Assembly: GCA_036156195.1 (NCBI GenBank)
Contig: JAYZUZ010000012.1
Location: 186,001 to 250,000, forward strand
DNA length: 64,000 bases
Direction: 5' to 3'
Origin: Abyssibacter sp036156195
Lineage (GTDB): Bacteria; Pseudomonadota; Gammaproteobacteria; Nevskiales; OUC007
This document shows positions 8,558 through 16,559 of the stretch, in pieces; the stretch's first letter is position 1, and each line of letters starts with the position of its first letter. The translations under genes were made by a program, and so were the position numbers. The notes under the pieces are model-generated. The model saw only the letters and a program-made list of their open reading frames with translations. It searched no databases and was not told where the DNA came from.

Positions 8558-9754
8558 ATGTCCGCATTCCGTTTATCGGCCCTACCCCAAGCCATCATGC
8601 CGCTGCTCTTGCTCGGCGCCTGCCCCGCGCTTGCCCAGCCGGCTCCCGCCTCGGCGCCGCTGCTCCCAGCGGATGCAGCCCCGGCCCAGAAAGCGCCCCC
8701 CCATCGCAGCATGACCGTGGGCAAGACCACAGTATCGATCAAGGGATACATCAAGCTGGACGCCATGCTCACGGATTATGAAGCGCGTCCCGCCGCGTCG
8801 CTGGAACCACTGGGTCGGGATTACTACGCCGGCCCCCGCAGTGTGCCACTGGACGATGGCTCCGGTGGTCTGACGCTGTACGACATGCATGCCAAACAGA
8901 CGCGACTCATCGTCGGCACGTCCACCCCGTTGGAGAACGGACAAACCATCAAGACGCATCTGGAGGTGGACTTCCAAAACAGCGATGCCGGAAACGAATC
9001 CATTAGCAACTCGTACCAGCCCCGGCTGCGCCAAGCATTCTTCACCTACGGCAACTGGCTGTTCGGCCAGGCCTGGTCCACCTTCCAGAACGTCGGAGCA
9101 CTGCCAGAAACCCTCGACTTTATCGGCCCGACGGAGAGCACCGTCTTCATCCGCCAGCCGATGATTCGGTACACCAAGGGACCGTTTCAGATCGCGCTGG
9201 AGAATCCGGAAAGTCGTATTGCCGGCGACACGACGACGGATGATAACGGCGTGCCAGACCTCACCCTGCGTTGGCAGGCAGGCCCGCTCGTGGTCGCCGG
9301 GCTGTTGCGGTCCATCGAATCCCAGGACCCCGGCGGCATCGATGACTCGGTGATCGGTGGCGGCATTAGCATCTCCGGTAAATTCGCCGTGGGCCGAGAT
9401 GACATCAAGTTCATGGCAACAACCGGCAGCGGTCTGGGGCGCTATCTGGGCGTGTTAGCCAATTTCGATGCCCAGGTGGATGGCCAGGGCGACCTGGAAG
9501 CCATCGACAGTTCAGCTGCGTTTGTGGCCTACCGCCACTTCTGGACACCAAAAACGCGCAGCTCCTTTGTATTCGGCACATTTGACGGCGACGGCGATGT
9601 GGAATCGGCGTCATCGCTACACGTCAATCTACTGCATTCCGTTACGTCGGCCCTGACCACCGGCATCGAGCTGATGCACGCAGAACGGGAGATGGCCAGC
9701 GGCGCTGAAGGCGCAATGGATCGGCTGCAGTTTTCGGCGAAATATGCGTTCTAA
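8558..9754 (+). CDS. DcaP-type outer membrane porin
   Basis: A 398-aa outer membrane protein with a signal peptide (about residues 1-26, ending ACPALAQ), a Pro/Ala-rich stretch, then KGYIKLDAML, KQTRLIVGTSTPLENGQ and a C-terminal Phe after alternating strands (RLQFSAKYAF), as expected of a beta-barrel. The pattern matches DcaP-like trimeric porins, which admit small organic acids. AGGAGGAG sits five bases before the ATG. Its place directly upstream of acs, with the same palindrome in both promoters, suggests it admits acetate or another short carboxylate; that is inference. Confidence 0.8.
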   Translation: MSAFRLSALPQAIMPLLLLGACPALAQPAPASAPLLPADAAPAQKAPPHRSMTVGKTTVSIKGYIKLDAMLTDYEARPAASLEPLGRDYYAGPRSVPLDDGSGGLTLYDMHAKQTRLIVGTSTPLENGQTIKTHLEVDFQNSDAGNESISNSYQPRLRQAFFTYGNWLFGQAWSTFQNVGALPETLDFIGPTESTVFIRQPMIRYTKGPFQIALENPESRIAGDTTTDDNGVPDLTLRWQAGPLVVAGLLRSIESQDPGGIDDSVIGGGISISGKFAVGRDDIKFMATTGSGLGRYLGVLANFDAQVDGQGDLEAIDSSAAFVAYRHFWTPKTRSSFVFGTFDGDGDVESASSLHVNLLHSVTSALTTGIELMHAEREMASGAEGAMDRLQFSAKYAF

Positions 9755-9765
9755 GGCCAAAGTCG
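9754..9765. promoter_or_regulatory. Candidate CrbR operator upstream of acs (degenerate left half)
   Basis: AGGCC-AA-AGTCG overlaps the porin stop codon and is followed by AATAGGCTTAGAGG. The right half is intact. It lies 110 bases before the acs start, a normal distance for an activator-driven promoter. Confidence 0.4.
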
Positions 9766-9808
9766 AATAGGCTTAGAGGCTCGATCACTGTCCAATAGAG
9801 ACAGCCGC

Positions 9809-9838
9809 CGCAGACGCCGGGCCCGCCCGGCGTCTGCG
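9809..9838 (+). promoter_or_regulatory. Strong GC hairpin in the acs leader
   Basis: A perfect 13-bp stem (9809-9821 with 9826-9838) closes a four-base loop, ending 37 bases before the acs start. No T-tract follows, so it is not a standard intrinsic terminator for the porin gene. It may protect a 3' end, limit read-through or structure the acs leader. Confidence 0.55.
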
Positions 9839-9875
9839 TGGATCCAATCCAAAGAACAAGCGCAGGAGACACGCC

Positions 9876-11825
9876 GTGGCAGACGAAGCCCTCTACCCCG
9901 TTCCGGACAGCTGGACGGGTCACAGCCTGATTGATGAGGCCCGCTACGAGACCGAGTACGCCGAATCCGTCCGCGATAACGCTGGCTACTGGGCCAAGCA
10001 GGCCGAGCGAATCGATTGGATTAAGGCTCCAACTCGGATCAAGGACGTGAGCTTTGGGCCGGATGACGTTCACATCCGATGGTACGAGGACGGTCAGCTC
10101 AACGTCTGCGCCAACTGCGTGGATCGGCACCTGGTCGACAAGGCCGACCAAACCGCAATCATCTGGGAAGGCGATTCACCGGATGAGTCCCTCGAGATCA
10201 CCTACCGCGAACTTCACGCGCAGGTTAGTCGTCTCGGCAATGTGCTCAAAAACATGGGTGTCAGCAAAGGGGATGTCGTCACGCTGTACATGCCCATGAT
10301 TCCCGAAGCCGCCTACGCGATGTTGGCCTGTGCCCGCATTGGCGCCGTACATTCCGTGGTATTCGCAGGCTTCTCCCCGGACGCGCTGGCGGGACGGATC
10401 GAGGATGGTCAGTCCCGATTCGTGATTACCGCCGACGAAGGCTACCGCGGAGGTCGCACCATCGCGCTGAAGCAGAACGTAGATGCGGCGCTGGAACGCC
10501 CTGGCGCACAGCACGTCGAACATGTTCTGGTTGTGCGGCGAACCGGGGGCGAGGTTCAGTGGAACCACCGTGATCACTGGTACCACGAGGCCATGGAAAC
10601 AGCCTCCGCCGACTGCCCCCCCGAGGTGATGAGTGCCGAAGATCCGCTCTTCATTCTCTACACCTCAGGTTCAACCGGCCGGCCCAAAGGGGTGCTGCAC
10701 ACCTCGGGCGGTTACATTGTGTATGCCTCGCTGACGCACCAATACGTGTTCGACTACCACCCGGGCGACCGCTACTGGTGTGCGGCGGATGTCGGTTGGG
10801 TCACCGGCCACAGCTACATCGTCTATGGGCCCTTGGCCAACGGTGCCATCACGACCATGTTCGAAGGCGTCCCGACCTACCCGGATGCCGGGCGGATGTG
10901 GCAAGTGGTCGACAAGCATCAACTCAACATCGTCTACACCGCGCCCACCGCCATCCGTGCGCTCATGCGGGAGGGCGACGAGCCGGTCAAGCGCAGTTCG
11001 CGCAAAAGCCTGCGTCTGCTCGGTAGCGTCGGCGAACCTATCAACCCCGAGGCCTGGGAGTGGTACCACCGGGTGGTGGGTGAGCAACGCTGTCCCATTG
11101 TTGACACCTGGTGGCAAACCGAGACGGGCGGCATCTTGATCAGCCCACTACCCGGCGCCCGCGCGCTCAAGCCAGGCTCGGCGACCAAGCCGTTCTTTGG
11201 CATCCAACCGGCGCTTGTCGATGAGCATGGACAAATCAAGGACGGTGCCACTGAGGGCAACCTCGTCATCGTGGATTCCTGGCCAGGCCAGATGCGCACC
11301 GTCTTCGGTGATCACGAGCGCTTTGTGCAGACGTATTTTTCAACCTACCCGGGACGATACTTCACCGGCGATGGGGCGCGTCGCGATGCCGACGGTTACT
11401 ACTGGATCACTGGCCGGGTGGATGACGTTCTCAACATCTCAGGGCATCGCCTAGGCACCGCCGAAATCGAATCCGCGCTTGTGGCCCATGAAGCCGTCGC
11501 CGAGGCCGCCGTTGTGGGCTACCCCCATGACGTCAAGGGTCAGGGGATATACGTTTACGTCACGACCGCCGCAGGCGTCGAAGAAACCGATGCACTGGCT
11601 GCGGAGCTCAAGCAATGGGTCCGCAAGGAGATCGGCCCAATCGCGACACCGGATGTGTTGCAATGGGCGCCCGGCCTGCCCAAGACCCGATCGGGCAAAA
11701 TCATGCGCCGCATTCTTCGCAAGATTGCGGAAGACAGCTATGACAATCTGGGCGATACCTCGACACTGGCTGATCCCGAAGTCGTCGATCAACTCATCGC
11801 CGGACACAAACAAGTCGTCGGTTAG
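9876..11825 (+). CDS. acs: Acetyl-CoA synthetase (AMP-forming)
   Basis: A 649-aa cytoplasmic enzyme that activates acetate to acetyl-CoA with ATP and CoA. The GTG start has AGGAG nine bases upstream. Visible motifs: the N-terminal Acs cap (YPVPDSWTGHSLIDEARYE), the P-loop YTSGSTGRPKGVLH, WWQTETGG, the hinge region GDGARRDADGYYWITGRVDD, and PKTRSGKIMRR with catalytic Lys608. That Lys is the residue acetylated by Pat-type enzymes in other bacteria. It sits between a DcaP-type porin and a CrbR-type regulator, the usual setting for acetate-switch control of acs. Confidence 0.97.
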   Translation: MADEALYPVPDSWTGHSLIDEARYETEYAESVRDNAGYWAKQAERIDWIKAPTRIKDVSFGPDDVHIRWYEDGQLNVCANCVDRHLVDKADQTAIIWEGDSPDESLEITYRELHAQVSRLGNVLKNMGVSKGDVVTLYMPMIPEAAYAMLACARIGAVHSVVFAGFSPDALAGRIEDGQSRFVITADEGYRGGRTIALKQNVDAALERPGAQHVEHVLVVRRTGGEVQWNHRDHWYHEAMETASADCPPEVMSAEDPLFILYTSGSTGRPKGVLHTSGGYIVYASLTHQYVFDYHPGDRYWCAADVGWVTGHSYIVYGPLANGAITTMFEGVPTYPDAGRMWQVVDKHQLNIVYTAPTAIRALMREGDEPVKRSSRKSLRLLGSVGEPINPEAWEWYHRVVGEQRCPIVDTWWQTETGGILISPLPGARALKPGSATKPFFGIQPALVDEHGQIKDGATEGNLVIVDSWPGQMRTVFGDHERFVQTYFSTYPGRYFTGDGARRDADGYYWITGRVDDVLNISGHRLGTAEIESALVAHEAVAEAAVVGYPHDVKGQGIYVYVTTAAGVEETDALAAELKQWVRKEIGPIATPDVLQWAPGLPKTRSGKIMRRILRKIAEDSYDNLGDTSTLADPEVVDQLIAGHKQVVG

Positions 11826-11830
11826 CCTGC

Positions 11831-12535
11831 GTGTCCGAAGACGTCTTGGATTCGACGACCGTCATCGTCGCCGACGACCATCCGCTCTTCCGCTCTGCCC
11901 TGCGCGGGGCGGTCGAGCAGATGCTGTCCAGGCCAACCGTCATCGAGGCCGATTCGGCACAGGCGGTTCAAGCCGCGGTCACTGAAGCACCTGATGCCGA
12001 TCTCTGTACGCTGGATCTACGAATGCCGGGCGCTTACGGGTTCTCGACACTCGCGTTCCTGCGCGGCAACCACCCCAGCCTGCCCATCCTCATCGTCTCG
12101 GCGATTACAGACCCTGATGTGATTGCGCGCGCGCAACGTCTTGGTGCGGTGGGTTACATTCCCAAATCTGCCTCTCCGCAGACCATCGCCAGTTCGATCC
12201 AGCGTGTTCTGAATGGAGAAACAGCCTTTCCCGACCTCGGCCCCGATCAGCGCTCCCCTGCTGAAACAACCGACCAAGAACTGGCAGAGCGTATCGCCAG
12301 TCTCACGCCACAGCAGTTCCGCGTGCTGACACGACTGGCGGACGGCCTGCTGAACAAGCAGATCGCCTATGAAATGAGCGTGACAGAAGCCACCGTCAAG
12401 GCGCATGTCACGGCCATCTTGCGTAAGCTCAAGGTCAGCAATCGCACGGCCGCCGTCATCGCAGCGCGGCAACTGGATGTGACAGACCCCGAAGCTGCCA
12501 TGGAAGATCCTCAGACCCCAGCGGCGACACCCTGA
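11831..12535 (+). CDS. crbR: LuxR-type response regulator of the acetate switch (CrbR/ErdR family)
   Basis: A 234-aa NarL/LuxR-type response regulator. The receiver domain shows the acidic pair in VIVADDHPLFR, phosphorylatable Asp62 (TLDLRMPG) and the conserved Lys in PKSASP. The C-terminal HTH runs LTPQQFRVLTRLADGLLNKQ through TEATVKAHVTAILRKLKVSNR. It starts at GTG, five bases after acs, so it is probably co-transcribed with acs; no clear Shine-Dalgarno is visible, which suggests translational coupling. Its stop abuts the convergent stop of the hybrid kinase gene. In Vibrio and Pseudomonas the CrbS/CrbR (MxtR/ErdR) pair activates acs; I assign the role by domain architecture and position. 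Confidence 0.85.
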   Translation: MSEDVLDSTTVIVADDHPLFRSALRGAVEQMLSRPTVIEADSAQAVQAAVTEAPDADLCTLDLRMPGAYGFSTLAFLRGNHPSLPILIVSAITDPDVIARAQRLGAVGYIPKSASPQTIASSIQRVLNGETAFPDLGPDQRSPAETTDQELAERIASLTPQQFRVLTRLADGLLNKQIAYEMSVTEATVKAHVTAILRKLKVSNRTAAVIAARQLDVTDPEAAMEDPQTPAATP

Positions 12536-15500
12536 TCAGTCCATGCCTGCGCCGGATGCCGGTTCCTGCCAGTTCGCGGACGCCGCCGCCGCTCCACCCA
12601 GTGCCCTGGCCTGACGTATCGCACCCCGCAACGTGGCTGGTTTAACGGGCTTGTGCAGCAAGATCATCCTTGCCTCCACGGCCGCCTTGCGTACCTCATG
12701 GTTGCGATCGGCGGTGATCAGAATAGCCGGCACCTCGCCCCCCCACAGGCGGCGCAACTCCTGCAGCACCTGGTGCCCCAGCACGCCGTCATCGAGTCGA
12801 TAGTCGACGATGGCCAGATCCGGCGGCTCCACCAGGACTGTCCGAGCCTGTCCGGGGTCACCAGCACAATGGGTGGTGGCACCCCACCCACTGAGTAGGA
12901 CGGACAAGCCTTCGAGCACGCGGGGATCGTTGTCCAGACAAAGCACCTGTGTACCGGCGAGCTCGGTCCGCTGCGGCGTTTCGGTGGCTGCCGACTCCGC
13001 GCGCCGGGTCACTGCGCTGGCCCGAGGCAGATCAATCCAGAAACAGGAGCCTCGACCGGGTTCCGAGCGTAATCCGATCGGATGCCCCAGCAACCGCGCC
13101 ATCCGCTGAACAATCGCCAGCCCCAGACCCAGGCCCTGTCCAGCCTGGGCGTCCTCAATCGGCAAGCGCTGGAACTCCAGGTAAATCTCCTCCTGTCGCT
13201 CGGGCGGTATGCCAGGCCCTGTGTCATAAACGGCCACACGCAGGCCTCCGGCTACTCGACGGGTGCCAATGAGCACCGCACCATGGCTGGTGTAGCGCAA
13301 GGCATTGGAGAGGTAGTTCTGGACGATTCGTCGCAGGTGCAATCGGTCCGTGCGGACATGAACTGGAGCGATGTGGTCACGCAGTTCAATGCCCCGGGCC
13401 CTGGCGATGGGGCGACACTCCTCGACCAACGCACCGAGCTCCGCCTGCAGATCAACGGTCTCATGGCGCACGGGGACGCGGCGTGCATCCAGGCGGTTAA
13501 TCTCTGACAAGTCGCTGAGCACGGCCTCTGCACCATCCAGCGCAGACGCAATGCGCTGTGCGGCGACACGAACCTGCGCACCCGAGGCCTGTTCCAACAA
13601 CGATGCAGCGAACAGCCGAGCCGCGCTGATTGGTTGCATCAAATCATGACTAGCGGCCGCGAGAAACTGGGTTTTGCTGCGGTTCGCCCGCTCGGCGGCC
13701 TGCTTGGCGAGCTGCAGCGCGCGCGTGCGCTCTTGAACGATGGCCTCCAGGTTTTCGTTGGCTGCACGCAGTTCCTGCTGGACCCGCTTATGATCGGTGA
13801 TATCCGCAAAACTCGTAACATAACCGCCGCCGGGCAGTTGTTTGCCCTGCATCTCGATGACCGTGCCATCCGGTCGCGTCCGTTCGTAGCGGTGCGCTGT
13901 TCCCGCGCGGATATGTTCCAGCCGCTTCTGGACATGCGCTTCCGGATCACCGGGACCGCAGAGGCCGCGTTCTGCGTTATAGCGGATAATGTCGGCCAGC
14001 GAGCGACCCACGGTGATGAGGCCCGGCGGGTACTGAAACAAATCCAGATAACGCTGATTCCAGGCGGCAATCCGCAAATCGCTGTCGATCACGCTCACGC
14101 CGTGGTTGACATTGTCCAGCGTCGCACGGAGTAGCCTGCGACTCAGGCGCAGGTCTTCTCGGGTGCCATCGAGAATGGTGGCCACTTCCTCAATGGACAG
14201 CTCCACATCCTGCAGCGCGCTGTCCAGCACCATACGCGCCGACGTTGTGCCCACGGCCCCTGCTAGTTGCCGTTCGGCGGCCTGCATGAGTTCAATGGAT
14301 GCACGGCCCATGGGAGAGAGCTGCTGTCCCGTGGCGGCCTCGACCTGACGCACCACCAGTGACGTCCGAACCTCGCCGACAAACCGATCCAGAAGAAACA
14401 GGATGTCCTGCACCCGAGCCTGGCGATGAACAGGCTGGTTGGCCGCTGCCATGAATTCGCGTCGACAAAAGCGATTGGCCTGCGACTGCTCGACGATGGA
14501 GCGGCGGCTGAACAATGACACGGTCACCAGTAGAACCGTATTGGCCGCCAGGGACAGCCAGGTCGTGACCGTGACAGAGCCCCAGCCCATCACCGAGCTG
14601 TTGGGCGCAGCCCGAACGACAGAGGGTGCCATGGTCGGCAGGGCCAGCCAGATGCCCCAGATCAAAAAGCCCACACTGATACCGGTAATCGCACCCCGCG
14701 CTGAGGTTGCCCGCCAGAGCAAACCCAGCAAAAAGGCCGGTGCCAGCTGGGCCACTGCGACAAACGCCAACAGCCCCAGCCCGGCCAGGCTACGGGTATC
14801 GGTGGCCAGCAAGTGAAACCCGTAGGCACCGAGAATGACCAGTCCGATAACGCTGCGGCGGATATTCAGAATCAGCGCGTCCAGCCGCCGCGTCCGCACG
14901 TTCTGACCGGAGCGCAGCAACCAGGGCAGCACCCATTCGTTGCTAATCATGATGCTCATGGCCAGTGCCGATACGATCACCATGCCGGTGGCCGCGGCGA
15001 CCCCGCCCAAATACGCCAATAACGCCAGACCATCCTGCCCTGCCGCCAACGGCAGGAGGAGCACATAGCGGTCCGGGTCGTGGCCATTGGCCGCAAGCTC
15101 GTTATCCCCGGCGACCGAAATGGGGAGGACCGCCAAGCTTAGCAACAACAGGTACAAGGGAAACAGCCAGCGAGCCGTCCGCAGGCCCCGCTCAGTCGAA
15201 TGCTCGACCATGGCAATGTGAAACTGGCGGGGTAGCAGCACGATGGCGCAGGCGGAGAGTAGCGTAAACGTCCAGAACTCCGCCCCCATTTCGAGCTGGC
15301 TTAGCGCATGGCCCCGAGATGTATCGGTCAGCTCCTCCCAGAGACCGGCAGGTCCCTCTAGCACCTGCGTTAATGCAAACCAAGCCACGGCGACAAGCGC
15401 GACCAGCTTGAGTACCGATTCCAGGGCGATCACTCGCACCACGCCGGGGTGCTTCTCGCCCCGGCTGAGGTGACGCGCCCCAAACATCAGAGAGAACACG

Positions 15501-15988
15501 AGCATGACGGCGGCAATGCCAAACGCCGTCTCCAGGCCGCCTGCGGTGGTCGTCGGAGCCAGCACCTGAAACGTAGATTCCACCGCACGCAGTTGCAGGG
15601 CGATGTACGGCAAGGTTGCGCACAGACAAAGCCCGGTCGCCAGCGCCCCCAGCGCTGCGTTATGTCCGAATCGTGCAGCCAGAAAATCAGCGATGGATGT
15701 GAGATGGTGGCCGCGGCTGATCTCGGCAATCCGGCGAATCAGCTTCCACCCCAGTAGGTAGACCAGCGCCGGCCCCAGATAAATGGGTAGATAAAGCCAA
15801 CCATTCAGACTGGCTGTGCCCACGGCACCAAAAAAAGTCCAGGTGGTGCAGTAAACGGCAAGAGACAGTGCCTGGATCACGGCCTGGGCCGGCCCCTCAC
15901 CGCTCGCCTTGCGGTCGCCCTGCCAAGCGACGACAAACAGCAGCGCCATATAGGCCGCCAGACTCAGGCCGATCAGTGGTCCGTTCAT
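12536..15988 (-). CDS. crbS: Transporter-fused hybrid sensor histidine kinase CrbS/MxtR
   Basis: A 1150-aa inner membrane sensor. Order: a sodium:solute-symporter-like domain of about 13 membrane helices (residues 1 to about 490), a cytoplasmic linker, a PAS domain (TLDNVNHGVSVIDSDLRIAA), a coiled segment, HisKA with His781 (AAASHDLMQPISAARL), an ATPase domain (N box LSNALRYT, G boxes DTGPGIPP and GQGLGLGLAI), and a receiver domain with Asp1062 (LAIVDYRLDDG). I chose ATG 15988, which begins the first membrane helix; the frame is open 24 codons further. Known CrbS proteins have this build and phosphorylate CrbR in response to acetate-linked signals. Divergent from the DUF4212/symporter operon. 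Confidence 0.9.
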   Translation of the reverse strand: MNGPLIGLSLAAYMALLFVVAWQGDRKASGEGPAQAVIQALSLAVYCTTWTFFGAVGTASLNGWLYLPIYLGPALVYLLGWKLIRRIAEISRGHHLTSIADFLAARFGHNAALGALATGLCLCATLPYIALQLRAVESTFQVLAPTTTAGGLETAFGIAAVMLVFSLMFGARHLSRGEKHPGVVRVIALESVLKLVALVAVAWFALTQVLEGPAGLWEELTDTSRGHALSQLEMGAEFWTFTLLSACAIVLLPRQFHIAMVEHSTERGLRTARWLFPLYLLLLSLAVLPISVAGDNELAANGHDPDRYVLLLPLAAGQDGLALLAYLGGVAAATGMVIVSALAMSIMISNEWVLPWLLRSGQNVRTRRLDALILNIRRSVIGLVILGAYGFHLLATDTRSLAGLGLLAFVAVAQLAPAFLLGLLWRATSARGAITGISVGFLIWGIWLALPTMAPSVVRAAPNSSVMGWGSVTVTTWLSLAANTVLLVTVSLFSRRSIVEQSQANRFCRREFMAAANQPVHRQARVQDILFLLDRFVGEVRTSLVVRQVEAATGQQLSPMGRASIELMQAAERQLAGAVGTTSARMVLDSALQDVELSIEEVATILDGTREDLRLSRRLLRATLDNVNHGVSVIDSDLRIAAWNQRYLDLFQYPPGLITVGRSLADIIRYNAERGLCGPGDPEAHVQKRLEHIRAGTAHRYERTRPDGTVIEMQGKQLPGGGYVTSFADITDHKRVQQELRAANENLEAIVQERTRALQLAKQAAERANRSKTQFLAAASHDLMQPISAARLFAASLLEQASGAQVRVAAQRIASALDGAEAVLSDLSEINRLDARRVPVRHETVDLQAELGALVEECRPIARARGIELRDHIAPVHVRTDRLHLRRIVQNYLSNALRYTSHGAVLIGTRRVAGGLRVAVYDTGPGIPPERQEEIYLEFQRLPIEDAQAGQGLGLGLAIVQRMARLLGHPIGLRSEPGRGSCFWIDLPRASAVTRRAESAATETPQRTELAGTQVLCLDNDPRVLEGLSVLLSGWGATTHCAGDPGQARTVLVEPPDLAIVDYRLDDGVLGHQVLQELRRLWGGEVPAILITADRNHEVRKAAVEARMILLHKPVKPATLRGAIRQARALGGAAAASANWQEPASGAGMD

Positions 15989-16061
15989 TGTTGAGGGTCT
16001 CCCCCGCCCTGTGCGTCCCCGCAGGTCACGGACTGACAGAACGGGCTGTTCCGGCCACATT

Positions 16062-16073
16062 CGACCAAAGTCG
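16062..16073. promoter_or_regulatory. Candidate CrbR operator near crbS
   Basis: A perfect CGACC-AA-AGTCG inverted repeat, 74 bases upstream of the chosen crbS start. It suggests autoregulation of the kinase gene or a distal site for the divergent operon. Confidence 0.5.
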
Positions 16074-16175
16074 CGGGTGCTGTCAAGGCAACCAAAACAC
16101 GGTCGGAAGACGCCGTAAATCTATGTATTGACGTGCTTTATTCGCATCGAAACGCCTTCGAGCTCGGCGGGTTTA

Positions 16176-16187
16176 CGACTAAAGTCG
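16176..16187. promoter_or_regulatory. Candidate CrbR operator upstream of the DUF4212/symporter operon
   Basis: A perfect CGACT-AA-AGTCG inverted repeat followed by AGCTAGG, 100 bases before the DUF4212 start. This is the best match to the shared motif in the locus. Confidence 0.55.
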
Positions 16188-16286
16188 AGCTAGGACACCC
16201 CTGCCAGTCTTCTTAGAGTCGGTGAGGTTCCGTGACCCGGCCTGGGAAGCGGACCCAACAAAATCTAGAAACTGGAGGAGTCCATC

Positions 16287-16553
16287 GTGAACAACGCATC
16301 CACATCGGGTGCCGCCGCCTACTGGAAAGAGAATGTGCGACTGCTGACGATGCTACTCATCGTCTGGTTTGTCGCCTCTTACGGCGCCGGCATTCTGCTC
16401 GTCGATTTGCTGAACCAGATTCCCCTCGGGGGATACAAGCTGGGCTTCTTCTTCGCTCAGCAGGGTTCGATCTACATTTTTGTCGCTCTGATCTTCGTCT
16501 ATGTCCACAAGATGAATCAGCTCGACCGCAAGTACGACGTTCACGAGGAGTAG
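16287..16553 (+). CDS. DUF4212 small membrane protein, symporter partner
   Basis: An 88-aa inner membrane protein with two predicted helices (LLTMLLIVWFVASYGAGILL and GSIYIFVALIFVYVHKM) and charged ends. GTG start with GGAGGAG six bases upstream. DUF4212 proteins are nearly always encoded just before a VC_2705-type sodium:solute symporter, as here (six bases apart), and are thought to be a small subunit of it. The paired expression and acetate-locus setting suggest organic acid uptake. Confidence 0.85.
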   Translation: MNNASTSGAAAYWKENVRLLTMLLIVWFVASYGAGILLVDLLNQIPLGGYKLGFFFAQQGSIYIFVALIFVYVHKMNQLDRKYDVHEE

Positions 16554-16559
16554 GTCGAG

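Larger units (their letters stand above)
15989..16286. other. Divergent promoter region between crbS and the DUF4212 gene
   Basis: This 298-base gap holds no gene. It contains two perfect CGACY-AA-AGTCG palindromes 114 bases apart, one nearer each gene, and a strong GGAGGAG ribosome site at 16274-16280 for the rightward operon. Confidence 0.6.
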
